Of a DNA stretch of 29,618 bases, positions 19,026 through 29,618 are shown one piece after another. The notes under the pieces are model-generated. The model did no database searches and was not told the origin of the DNA. It saw only the letters and a program-made list of their open reading frames with translations. The position numbers were made by a program, and so were the translations under genes. The number at the start of each line of letters is the position of its first letter. The stretch's first letter is position 1. This stretch comes from JALOOE01 sp964423545 (lineage in GTDB: Bacteria; Chloroflexota; Anaerolineae; CG2-30-64-16). Location: NCBI GenBank assembly GCA_964423545.1, contig CAYRFV010000034.1, positions 1 through 29,618 of the forward strand. The letters are read 5' to 3'.

Positions 19026-22000
19026 GGGGTCAGCCTCCGGGTTGATGCAGTGTGGCGGCGGATGACGGCCGGCGCAAGGCGCCCACCGACAACTAATGCC
19101 TAATCTGAATTGTAATGCTAATAGAAATGTTCGTGTGCGTCAATGATAGCGGTCATATCGCGAATCTCGCGATTTCATCGACAAATTGCGTAACTTTTTT
19201 TGTAGGTATACGTCATGGTCATTAGTGGTGCAGTGACGCGTGGACACTGCGTTGCTAGTTCTGTGATCTGGAGGAACACATGGCGCTTTATGCGAGATCT
19301 TTGCGGCCCGACGAAGTGACGCGGTTGGAGACCTTGCTGCGAACCGAGGGTGCGAGCGAGTTGGGGAAGCGAGTGAGCATCATTTTGTTGTCCGCCCGGC
19401 ACCTTGGGGTTCAAGAGATCAGCATGGCGGTCGGGCTCCACCCGATCAACGTGCGCAAATGGATCCATCGCTTCAACCAGAAAGGGATCGACGGGCTCTA
19501 TCCGCGGCGCTCGCCCGGTCGCCCGCGCCTGTTCGACGAGAAGCAGCGTCTGGAGATCATCCGGCTCGCGCAAACCTCGCCGAATACGCTCGGGCTCAGC
19601 TTCTCGAGCTGGTCGCTGCAGCGGCTGCGCACGCAGCTCATCCAGCGCGGCGTGGTGCCCGAGATCAGCGCCGAGGCGATCCGGCAAGAGCTGCTGAAGG
19701 GGGGGCTGGTGTTCGAGGAGCGCCACTGGGTGCCCAGACCTGCCTGATGGCCAGCTTCGTCAGGGTGCAGCGCCCGGCTTCGCGTAACATACGATCGGCG
19801 CCCTCCGCCGTGGGGGGCGCCCGCGTATGGGAGAACGTGTTGCGGTTCTACGGCTGCCAGGCCAACGGGATGTAGATGAATTGAGCCCGCACTGGCTCAC
19901 GTTGGCTGGCCAGGAAGCTGGTTTTTCCGGAATCCGAGGTTTGCAGCCAGCTCAGCCCAACACCACCGGATGGATTGGGCGCCAGGCACACATCTCGAAC
20001 CAAATCGCTGGTGTTTGCGACTGGCTGCGGTTCAGGCCACTTGGTGGTCCGTGGCGGTGCGGATGCAGCACGCACCATGTCCTCTTCATCCCACGCGATA
20101 TGCAGCGCCTTATCCGACTCGGCGGCGATATGCGCGCCATTCGCATAGTAGATCGCGGCGGCGACCGTCGTCGGTGCGGACCATGAGCTGCCTTGGCCGT
20201 AGCTGTAGCGGATCAGTTCGTCCCCATCAATCCAGACTACATGCGCCGTGCCATCCGAGGTGGTGATGATGTCTGGCCCCAAGGTGTTGATGTCACGACT
20301 ATCCGAGATGTTCAGCGGCGGAGACCACACCCCATCCCGCAGCTCCGCCAGAAAGACCTCATAATCGCCCAGGGCCCTGCCGTCGGGTGAGAACCGATCC
20401 TGCCAGACGGTGTAGACTACGCCGTCCTGGTCGACGCTGATCGCCGGCGCCTCGCCGCGGCCGCTGGGAATCGGCCGTGTGCTCCAGAACGGCTCCGACC
20501 AGGTCGCGTAGTAACTGGTCCAGTAGCCCGGCGTGTAATCCATCCACGTCGCATGCAGCCCCCCGTCGGGGGCGAGCGCCAGCCTGGGATGCGCAGAGTA
20601 GCCGTCAGTGTGGGACATGTTGACCGGCAGCGTCCACTGGCCTTCACGCCAGGTGACATAATAAGTCTCGAAGTTGCCCATGAACGAGTTGACGAATGCT
20701 ACGTGCAGATGGCCGTTGGCGTCGGCCAGCATGTGCGGAGCGAAACCGTAGGCGACCTCTTCCTGCAGGCTCCAGGAGCCGTTGAGGCCCTGGTGCGCGG
20801 CGTACAGGCGGTTGTTGGTCTCCCAGATGGCATGCGCGGCGCCATCTCGCGTGAACGCCATTGCTGCGTGCTCCGCGTTGTCGAGGTCTCCCGCCACCGT
20901 TGCGGGTGCGCCCCAGGGTGATGCCGCCACCGCCGATGGCGTGGCTCCGGTCGGATCCGCGACGGCTGCGCCCACTGCCTGGGGGCCGTGCTCGATGCGC
21001 AACAGATCGGCCTGGAAGGCGTCGGCGCCGGTCGCCACACCGCGCAGGCGAAACCACTGCCCAGGCCCGGCAACCGCGCGCGATTGGTCCACCCAGGTGT
21101 TCCCGTCCACATGGACCCTTGCCAGGCGGGGATGCCCGCCCGGATCGGTCTGTTCGAGCAGCACGCTCCAGGTCGCAGCCCCCGCTGTCCCGGCGCCGAT
21201 CTCAATGATGGCGCCTGCCGTGCTTGTGGGGGCCGACGGCGCACTGACTTGCAGATCGAGGGCGACGAGCGTGCCGTCGTCGTGCTTGAGCGCACGACAT
21301 TCCGCGAACATGCCGGTGCGCTGTTCCCCGACAATCTCGGTACGATCCGTGACCTGGACCACGTGGCCATCGATGACCCAGGAATCGGACTTGATCGCCT
21401 GGACTGCGCCCTCAAACTCAACAACCTGCTGATCGGGCAAGACACGGATCCATTCGGCGCGCAGGCCGTTTTCGATCACGGTGGCACCCACCCGGGCCGT
21501 GGCGCCGACGGGAACGACGTCGGGCAGCTCCGTCTCGTCGGTGATGGCCACGGGCATGTCACCGATCCTCCACCAGCCCTCTCCCTGTTTGCTCACCGTG
21601 CCGGTGAACTGCATCGAGAGGCCCGGCGCGCCGGCGGGTCGCTCCACCTGGATCAGGCTGGCCTGGAATTGGCCTGCCACGCGGCGGGCAAAGACGACGA
21701 CCCAGGCGCCCACCTCTGCCGCATGTCCGGTCTTGCTGATGATCACGGACTGAGGAGAGACCGCTACCGGCTTGTAGCCATCCAGGTCGCTGCCGATCAC
21801 CCACAGATCGGGACTCTTTCCCCGGATGAACCCCTCAAAGCGGTAGGGAGGGCCGTCGATTCCCTGGGCGTGCGCGGGAGCGCAGCGCCACGCGGCTTGG
21901 GCCGCCACAAGCAGCGCCACGAGGAGTCCCGTCATGACCCGGGAGGTGCGTCGGGTTGACGGCTGCTGTCTGGCTCTCATTTTCCCCACCTGCGGAACTG

Positions 22001-25000
22001 GAACCACGATCGATCTATCGGCTGTTCGGGATTACATACCCATTATAGCACGTTATTTTTGATTTGTCCAGTTCTGAAACGCCGCTATCGGCTGCGTGTA
22101 GGCGTGGCCGAAGCGGTGGCGGTCGGAGATGCCGTCACTATCCGCGTGTTGGTGGCGGTAGGTGTGAGAGTGCGGCTGGGCGTCGGCGGCGCCGTCGCAG
22201 TTGCCGACGATGTGCTGGTCGGTTGTGGCAGCGGAGAAGGGGTCGACGTGACGGTGGCGGTCCGGCTGGCGGTGGGCGTCGGCGTTCGAGTGGGCCGGCG
22301 CGTGGATGTGATCGTGGGCGTCGGCGTGATGGGCCACGTGTAGACGATGCGCGCCATGAGCCGTCCCTCGCCGATCTGCACGGCCTGCACATCGGCGAGC
22401 CGGCCAACCATGGGCGGATCACCGAGGTACTGCGTGCGCTGGTCGATCGAGACGGTCACGCCGCGAACTCTGAGCCAGCTCGGGCCGGTCTCTTCGATGG
22501 CCCCTGTGAATTCGTATTCCGGGAGCGTCTTCACAGTAATCCGCCGCGCCCAGATCTCTTCTCCGGCGCGGCGTTCGGCGTGGACCTCGGCAAAGCGGTC
22601 GATGGCCGGATCCCCTTCAATCTCAGTCTCCCCCGAGACGCGGAAGGAGATGCCGCGCACCTTCCACCACTCGCCGTTCAGCTCCTGGATCAGGCCCGAG
22701 AAATCGAACGGCTCGGGGGTCGCCACGGGGCCGCCGGTGCGCACGATCCGGGTGGCCACGAGCGCGCCGCCTCGGGCCGCAAAGACGACTTCGACGCGAT
22801 CGCCGAGTTGCGGATTGTTCACCCACTCGGTGCTCGCATCCACGAGCACCTGCAAGGGCGGCGTGTCCACCTCCCGGATGGTCCAGAGGTAGCCGTCGAT
22901 CTGCGTTACAGTGCCGAACTTGCGGCTGATGGGCGGCGTCGGTCGCAGCGGCGTCGGCGATGGACCCGCGGTGGGGCTCGGCGCGCGCGTGCGGGTCGCC
23001 GTCGGCGTGCGCGTCGCCGTCCCGGTGGGCAGCGGCGTGGGGGTGGGCACCGCGGTGGCGGCGGTCTGCACCGCCGGGGGTGCAGGTGGCTGCGTCGTCC
23101 ACGTCGCCGTCGGCGGTGCAGCAGTGGCACGCTCCGTGGCGGTGGGCGGCGCCGCAGTGGAAGTCGGCGTTGGCGTCTCCGTGGCTGCCGGTGCGCCGCC
23201 GCGCACTGGCGGCGCCTCCGCGTCAAGCTCAAGCGCGATGAGCGAGCCGTCGCCCGGGGCCTGTACGGAGCCTCTCACCATGGCGCCAACTGCCGGTCTC
23301 CCTGTGATGCGCGTCTCCGGCGTGATGCGGAGCTTGAGGCCGGCGACCTGCCATTCGGCGTCACTGATCGCCTCGAGCAGACCGATGATCCTCATGCTCG
23401 CCACCGGACGGCGCAGTTGGGTGATCGCCTTCGCTTCCGCGATGCGGCGAGCAGCGATCGCCTGTTCTATCGCCTGGCGCGACGCTTCATCGCGCGCCAG
23501 GAGCAGCTGCAACTGCTCGCCTGCGAGCTTGATCTGGAACAGCGGCACGCCGGGCAACGCGGAGGCGGCTGCGGTCATCACCTGCGTCGTCGAGAGGCCG
23601 AAGAGCAACACCAGGGTCAGGAGCACGGCCAGGGCATAGGAGACCCGGCGCGGGCCGGCGAAGCTGCCGGCGAGGGCGGACCACCCTGCCGCAATCCCGG
23701 CAAAGAGGCCGTAAGGCTTGCGCCCGGCCGCAGGCAAGGCGCGTGCGGCCGCCATGAATCGCTCCCGGCTGGCGGCCGCGATTTCTGGCGGCCGAGCGGG
23801 AACAGCGCGTTCCGCGCGAATGGCCGCCACGGTGTCCAACAACGCGGTCAACTCAGCGGCTTGCTCCGGTTGCTCCTGCAAGAGGACATCCGGCGAGCCG
23901 CCCGCCCGCAGGCGCTCGACCGCCTCGTTGAACAACTCCTCTGGCCGCCTGAGTGATCGCCGCTTCATGGTTGCATTATCCGGCGCAGGGCGAGCACCGC
24001 CCGGTACTGCAACGCTTTGATCGCGCCCTCATTCTTATTCATGAGGGTCGCGACTTCGGCGATGCTCAGGTCTTCCAGGAATCGCAGTGTGATCACCTGC
24101 GCCTGCTCTTCGGTAAGCTGGTTCAACGCGGCCCGCAGGTGCTCCCGATCCATGCTGGCCTGAACGGATCTCGATGGTTCGCCCTCAGTCGTGCTGATCG
24201 GCGGCGCCTCGTCGATGTCGACGAAGGTCGCACGACTGCGCCGCCGGTAGTGGTCGATGACGAGATTGTGAGCGATGCGGTACAACCAACCGGAGAACGA
24301 GGTCCGCCAGGCCTGTTCGTTGCGGATCGCTTCCAGCATCCGCATGAACACCTGTCCGGTGAGATCCTCCGCCAGCTCCACTTGCCCCACGCGATGGTAG
24401 ATGTAGGCATAGATCTTGTCTGCGTAGCGATCGTAGATCTCACCCAACGCGGCTGTATCGGCACGACTGGCTTTCTCAAGCAACGCCTGTTGCTCCGCTT
24501 CATCGGCGCTTCGAATGCTGCCTTCTTCTAAGACGTTGAATACGGCAAAAGATAACGCAGAAACCAGCCAATTCAGCGATAACATTGCTGGTTCCTCGCG
24601 CACATTTGCCGGTAGAAGGGGCAGCAGCGGCATCCTGTCCGCCGCGATGGAGCACTGAGCATCACCGATATCCCAGGCGCAATCCCTACGCCATCGTCTC
24701 GTCCGCACGTCGGGTGACGAAAATGCGCTGGACGGCAGTGATTCCGGCCAACAGGGCGATGAGCCCCAAAGCCCAAGGCGTCAGCCCGAACAGCAGTCCG
24801 GCGACCAAGACAACCATGCGCTCGAAGCGCGTGAAGATGCCCTCCTTGCAGGGTAAGCCCACCCCTTCGGCGCGGGCGCGCGTGTAGCTGACCATGACCG
24901 AAGTGGCCATGGCCGCCACGGCCAACAGCACAGTCAGATCCTGCCCGGTCTGGAGATAGTGCCAGACGAGCGCCCCATACAGGAACAGCTCCGTCCAGCG

Positions 25001-28000
25001 ATCGAGTGTAGAATCGAGGAACGCCCCGAAGCGCGTGGTTGCGCCTTGCGTGCGGGCCATCGTGCCGTCCACCGCGTCAAACGCCAGGGTGGCAATCAAC
25101 AGGACCCCGGAGACCGCCAACCGGCCGCTCGCCAGCACCAACGCCACGCCCACATTCAACAGGAAGCCCAGGACCGTCACCGCATTCGGCGTCAGGCCCA
25201 GACGCGTCAGAAACCGGGCCACGGGCTGGATGATGTGGGCTCCCCAGGCTCTTGCCACATTGGTCAGCATGAAACCTCCGCCGAAACGTGTTTGAGCGGC
25301 GCCAGGTCGAGGAGATATTTCAACTGGAATTACAACTATATTCTAAACCATTTCTAAAGGAACGTCAACTCGCGCAGAGCCGCGCACGGAGGGCGCGGCG
25401 CCCGCCTCGTTCGCCCGTGGAAGGCTTGCGTCAGCACGCTTCCTGTGCTAGATTAGCGACAGCGAGAGGAGGGAAGGTGCCGTCAGCGCTCTCGGACGCG
25501 GCCCAATTGGTGCGCCAGGCTGCCCATGTCGTGGCTCTGACCGGCGCCGGGGTGAGCACGCGTTCCGGCATCCCGGATTTCCGCAGTGCACGCTCCGGAA
25601 TGTGGCGGTACGCCGATCCGCTCGAAGTCGCCTCGATCTGGACCTTCTACAACCAGCCCGACGTATTCTACCGCTGGCTGCGCCCCGTGGCGCAGCGGAT
25701 CGCCGCCGCCGAGCCGAATCCGGCCCACCGCGCCCTGGCCCATCTGGAGCAGCACGGCTGCGTGCAGGAGATCATCACTCAGAACGTCGACTCCCTGCAC
25801 CAACGCGCGGGAAGCCGTCTCGTGCACGAGCTCCATGGCCATGCCCGGTCCGTGCAGTGCCTGCGCTGCGCGTATCGAGCCTCGAGCGAAGCGCTGTTCG
25901 CCGACGTGCTGGCCGGTCGCCTGCCTGCGCCGTGCCCGAAGTGCGGCGGCGCGCTCAAGCCGGAGGTGGTCCTGTTCGGTGAGCCGCTGCCCTTCGATGC
26001 GCTCAGCGGCGCACAGCAGGCCGCGCTGGCGTGTGATGTCATGCTGGTTGCCGGCACATCGCTCGAGGTGATGCCGGCGGCCGACCTGCCGCTGCTGGCC
26101 AAGCGCCGCGGCGCCCGGCTGATCCTCGTGAACCTCGAACCCACCCCGCTCGACCACGCCATGGATGTGGTGATTCGCGGCGATGTCACCAGGGCGCTGG
26201 CGCAGCTCGCCCGCGCGATCCTGTCCTGACGGTCGACCGCAGGCCGATACGACTCAACGCGTCGTCGGCAGCGTCGCCGCATGAGTCCCGAGCGCCACGC
26301 CCGCGCGGCACGCCGCTTCTGTATCGCCGCCAGCCAGCCAGCACGCCAGAAAGGCCGCATCGAACGCATCTCCCGCACCGGTCGCGTTCACGATGGTCGC
26401 ACGCGGCGCGGCCGCGCGGCAGATGTGATCGCCTGCCCGCGCGATGCAGCCGTCTTTGTCCAGCTTGATGGCCGTCACGCGCGCGTGTTGGCCCAGCGCA
26501 ACCAGCGCGCCGGCCAGGTCCGGTGTCCCGCTGAGCGCCTGCGCTTCCTGCCGGTTCGGCAGCAGCACCTCAACCTGCCCCATCATCGACCAGAGGCCGC
26601 CCGCGCCCAGCGCCAGCAGCGGCGCGTGCGAGCTCGGGTCCAGGCTGATCGGCACGCCGTGCGCGGCCGCCGCGGCGGCCGCGGTCAGCGCGCCGCAGCG
26701 GCTCGCCTCATCCAGCAGCACATACCCGACCAGGTGCAGCAGGCTGGCGCCGGCGATCAGCGCCTCGGGAATGTCGGACGGGCTCCACACCGCGTTGGCC
26801 CCGCGATCGGGCGCCATCGTGCGCTCCCCATCCGGCTCCACGAGCACCTGGATCACGCCGGTGCCCCGCGCCCGGTCGATGACCAGGGCCGGGTTCACCC
26901 CCTCGCGGCGCAGGTCGGCCGCCAGCCACTCGCCGAACGGGTCCGCGCCCACGCGGCCGATGAAGGTGACCGGCTGGCCCAGCCGCGCCAGCCAGACCGC
27001 GACGTTGGCGCCGGAGCCCCCGGGCATGATGCGCACGGTCGCAGCCGCGTCGCTGCCCCGCACCAGCGGCCGGCTCAACCGGCTGACGATATCCACGGCA
27101 ATGTCACCCACCACGACGATCATCCGCATCCCTCCGAGGCGCACCGTCCCCAGTCGCCGGCCTCGCATCGGCGCTGTGCACCCCCATCATACCCGGCCGG
27201 CGCACGGGTCGTCAACCGGCGCCCCTGCGGCATCCGCTGCCATCGACCGGCGGACGGCCCCTTGAGATAACGCGACCGCGCACTCCCTCCGAATATTGCG
27301 TCCACCCACGGTCATGTTATAATCGCTCATTATGATCTGTGTCATATTTGCGCGGTAGCACTCATCTTGCCGGGTCCGGGGACCTACGGAGACGCCAATG
27401 GAGCGGCGCGATATCTTGCAGGCGATGCCTTTCTTTGCCGGTCTTTCTGACAGGGACTGGGAGAAGGTCATCGACCTTTTCAGCGAGCGCCAGTACCAGA
27501 AAGACGACTATATCTTCCTCGAAGGGGAAGCCCCCGAAGCCCTCTACATTATTAAGACCGGCAAGGTGAAGGTGCTGCGGCACTCCACGGACGGCAAGGA
27601 CGTGGTGCTGCGGGTGGGCGGCCCGGGCCAGCTGCTCGGGACGGTGGCTGTGTTCGATGGCGGCGGCTATCCGGGCACCGCGCAGGTGATCGAAGAGTGC
27701 ACTGCGCTCGTGATCGCCCGCAACGACTGCCTCACCCTGGTGAACCGCTATCCGGTCTTCGCCCTGGCCGTGATCTCCGACCTCGGCAGCCGGCTGCGCA
27801 GCTCCGCCGAGCAGATACGCAGTCTGGCCGTCGAGCGGGTGGAGCAGCGCATCGCGCGCGTCCTGCTCAAGCTGGCGGAGACGGCCGGCTCCGACTCCCC
27901 CGAGGGCCGCGTGATCGAAATGCCGCTGACGCGGCAGGATGTGGCCGACATGACCGGGACCACGGTGGAGACGGCCATCCGGGTCATGAGCAAGTTCCGG

Positions 28001-29618
28001 CGCCAGGAGCTGATCAAGACGCGGCGCGGCAAGGTCGTGTTGGTCGAGCTGGCCGCGCTGCAGGAGATCGCCGAGGTGCGTTGACCGTGCGCCGGTCGGT
28101 CAGCCGTGCGGCGCCCCGCGAACCGCCTGTTTTGACACCCCTCCGCGCTTCATGCTAGAATGCTCCTGTTTGCCGGTGAGCCGTCGCCCCGCCCGTTCCT
28201 GCGGACGGGGAGGAACTTCCCGACTCCCATCTCGCTTCGGCGAGAAGAGCTGCCTCACGAAACAGCAAGTGAGGGCACCCGCCGGGCTGCGAGGCCCCGC
28301 GGGCGACTACAACCGCAACAGAAAGCATACCCGTCCCGAGCCTGGCGCAGAGCCGGGCGCGGGATGAGGGCTGAAACGGTGGGGCAAGAGCCCACCAGCG
28401 GTCCGCAGCAATGCGACCGGCTAGGCGAGCGTGCGGCTGGGAGCAAGGTGAGTGGGCCGGGCGCTGTGCGGGGACCGGGGCGCAACCCCGGGCCCTGGCG
28501 GAGCGTTCGGTCTCATCGCAGCCGCGCCGGTGAAGGCGGGTCACGCCCGCCAGGCCAGGCGCAGCCGCCGCCGCCTCTGCGCAGCTGTCCGGCCCCGGCC
28601 GGGCGCAGGGGGCGTGCGCGCGAGACAGATGGCGGCAGCCCATTGCGGGCGCACAGAATCGGGGGTATGATCCGGCAGGCGAATCGACGCGCCTCGGCGT
28701 CGCGGGGCTGCCCGGCCGTTAACCGCAGCGCCGGGCGCCGCGCGCGCGACGAGGCCGGTGCGCGGCCGCGCCGACGTGGCGGAATGGCAGACGCTGCAGA
28801 CTTAGGATCTGTTGCCCATCGGGCGTGGGGGTTCAAATCCCCCCGTCGGCACTGAATTCACCGCACACCCGCGTAGAAGACCTGGAAAACCGTTCAGAAC
28901 CGTACGTTCTGGGCGGTTTTTCGCGTTAAAAGCCCATTTTGCCGCTGTTGTAGGCTCGAAACCGGCTCAATACGGAAGCAGGCAACAGACTCGGATTCTG
29001 TAACTGGGCAACAGACTCGGCTATCTGTCCCAACAGATCAACGCTCGGAACCTCCACAGACAATAGTGCGAAGGCCAAGGAGTGTGTATCATGGCAAGCA
29101 GGAAAACGGCAGGAACGCCGCTCAGTGAGGGCAAGAAGATGTTGCTCTGCAGCGAAACACTCAAGGGATTCGTGATCCAAAAACAGGTGGATGGCCTCAG
29201 CCCGCGCAGCGTTGATTTCTACCGGGCAAAAATCGCGATGTTCATCGCGCACGTCGCCGATAAGCCCGTCAAGGACGTGACGCTTCAGGACGGCCAGACC
29301 TGGGTCCTCCATCTTGCTTCGCGCAATCGCTACGTCAAGCACCCGTTCAAGAAGGAGGTCGCCGAGCCGACCTGAACGTGTGCCGGAAGGTCGATCTCTA
29401 CCAGCCAAGTGGATCACATCATCGGTAGGGCGGACACCCTTGATCAATCCACGCGAACGCTTCCAACTTCTCCTCAGTCTCATCATTCAATATCTCATCA
29501 TCGGTTTCGAGGTTCTGCTCGTCTTCGAACTCGTCTTCCTCCCAATCATTGTCGTCATCCGCTTTGCCTGGGCTCTCAGCATCCCCCTCATCTGGAGACG
29601 CCTGACTACGCCAGAAGG

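Overview
The window is about 29.6 kb of GC-rich bacterial chromosome, best explained as a member of the Chloroflexota (Anaerolineae/Caldilineae-like). The support is an ECF sigma factor overlapping an anti-sigma gene that carries DUF5667-like and DUF5666-like domains and long Thr/Pro tracts, a second secreted DUF5666-type protein ending in an 'IYIPLAW' tail, a long formate-THF ligase, a tRNA gene without encoded CCA, and protein sequences that resemble that phylum. This is recognition from memory, not a database search.

Layout. Bases 1-1703 (+) hold the 3' part of a PKD/cadherin-like surface protein. Bases 1883-4458 (-) are a compact three-gene unit: an astacin-type metallopeptidase with five 12-residue K/D/E/T repeats and a C-terminal helix, an MvdC/MvdD-type ATP-grasp ligase starting on the next base, and a small YbaY-like protein. 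This looks like a graspetide (omega-ester/amide RiPP) system of unusual architecture and is the most novel item in the window.

Bases 4614-13370 (-) are the conserved translation/RNA operon nusA-ylxR-infB-rbfA-nrnA-truB-ribF. Its ribF is fused to an archease domain. A promoter followed by a terminator hairpin lies in the nusA leader, so attenuation is possible. rimP is absent from its usual place. Bases 13589-17019 (-) are an upstream unit: an FmdB-type zinc ribbon gene, tgt (with an apparently leaderless promoter of its own), uppP and a pstS-like gene. Bases 17154-19025 (-) are fhs (one-carbon metabolism).

Bases 19280-19747 (+) encode a stand-alone IS630-type helix-turn-helix protein. Bases 19848-24585 (-) carry the sigma/anti-sigma pair and, behind its own strong promoter, a secreted DUF5666/beta-propeller-like protein. 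Then come a CDP-alcohol phosphatidyltransferase (-), a Sir2 deacylase (+), a PfkB-family kinase (-) and a Crp/Fnr regulator (+).

The right end holds rnpB (RNase P RNA) and tRNA-Leu(UAG), apparently transcribed together and ended by one strong terminator. Beyond them are two small hairpins that resemble the tRNA anticodon arm, a truncated tyrosine recombinase, and the acidic C-terminus of an unknown protein that uses more AT-rich codons. That end looks like the edge of an integrated element.

Several good sigma-70-type promoters are visible. Many share a 'TGC' directly before the -10 hexamer, which helped to place starts and transcription units.
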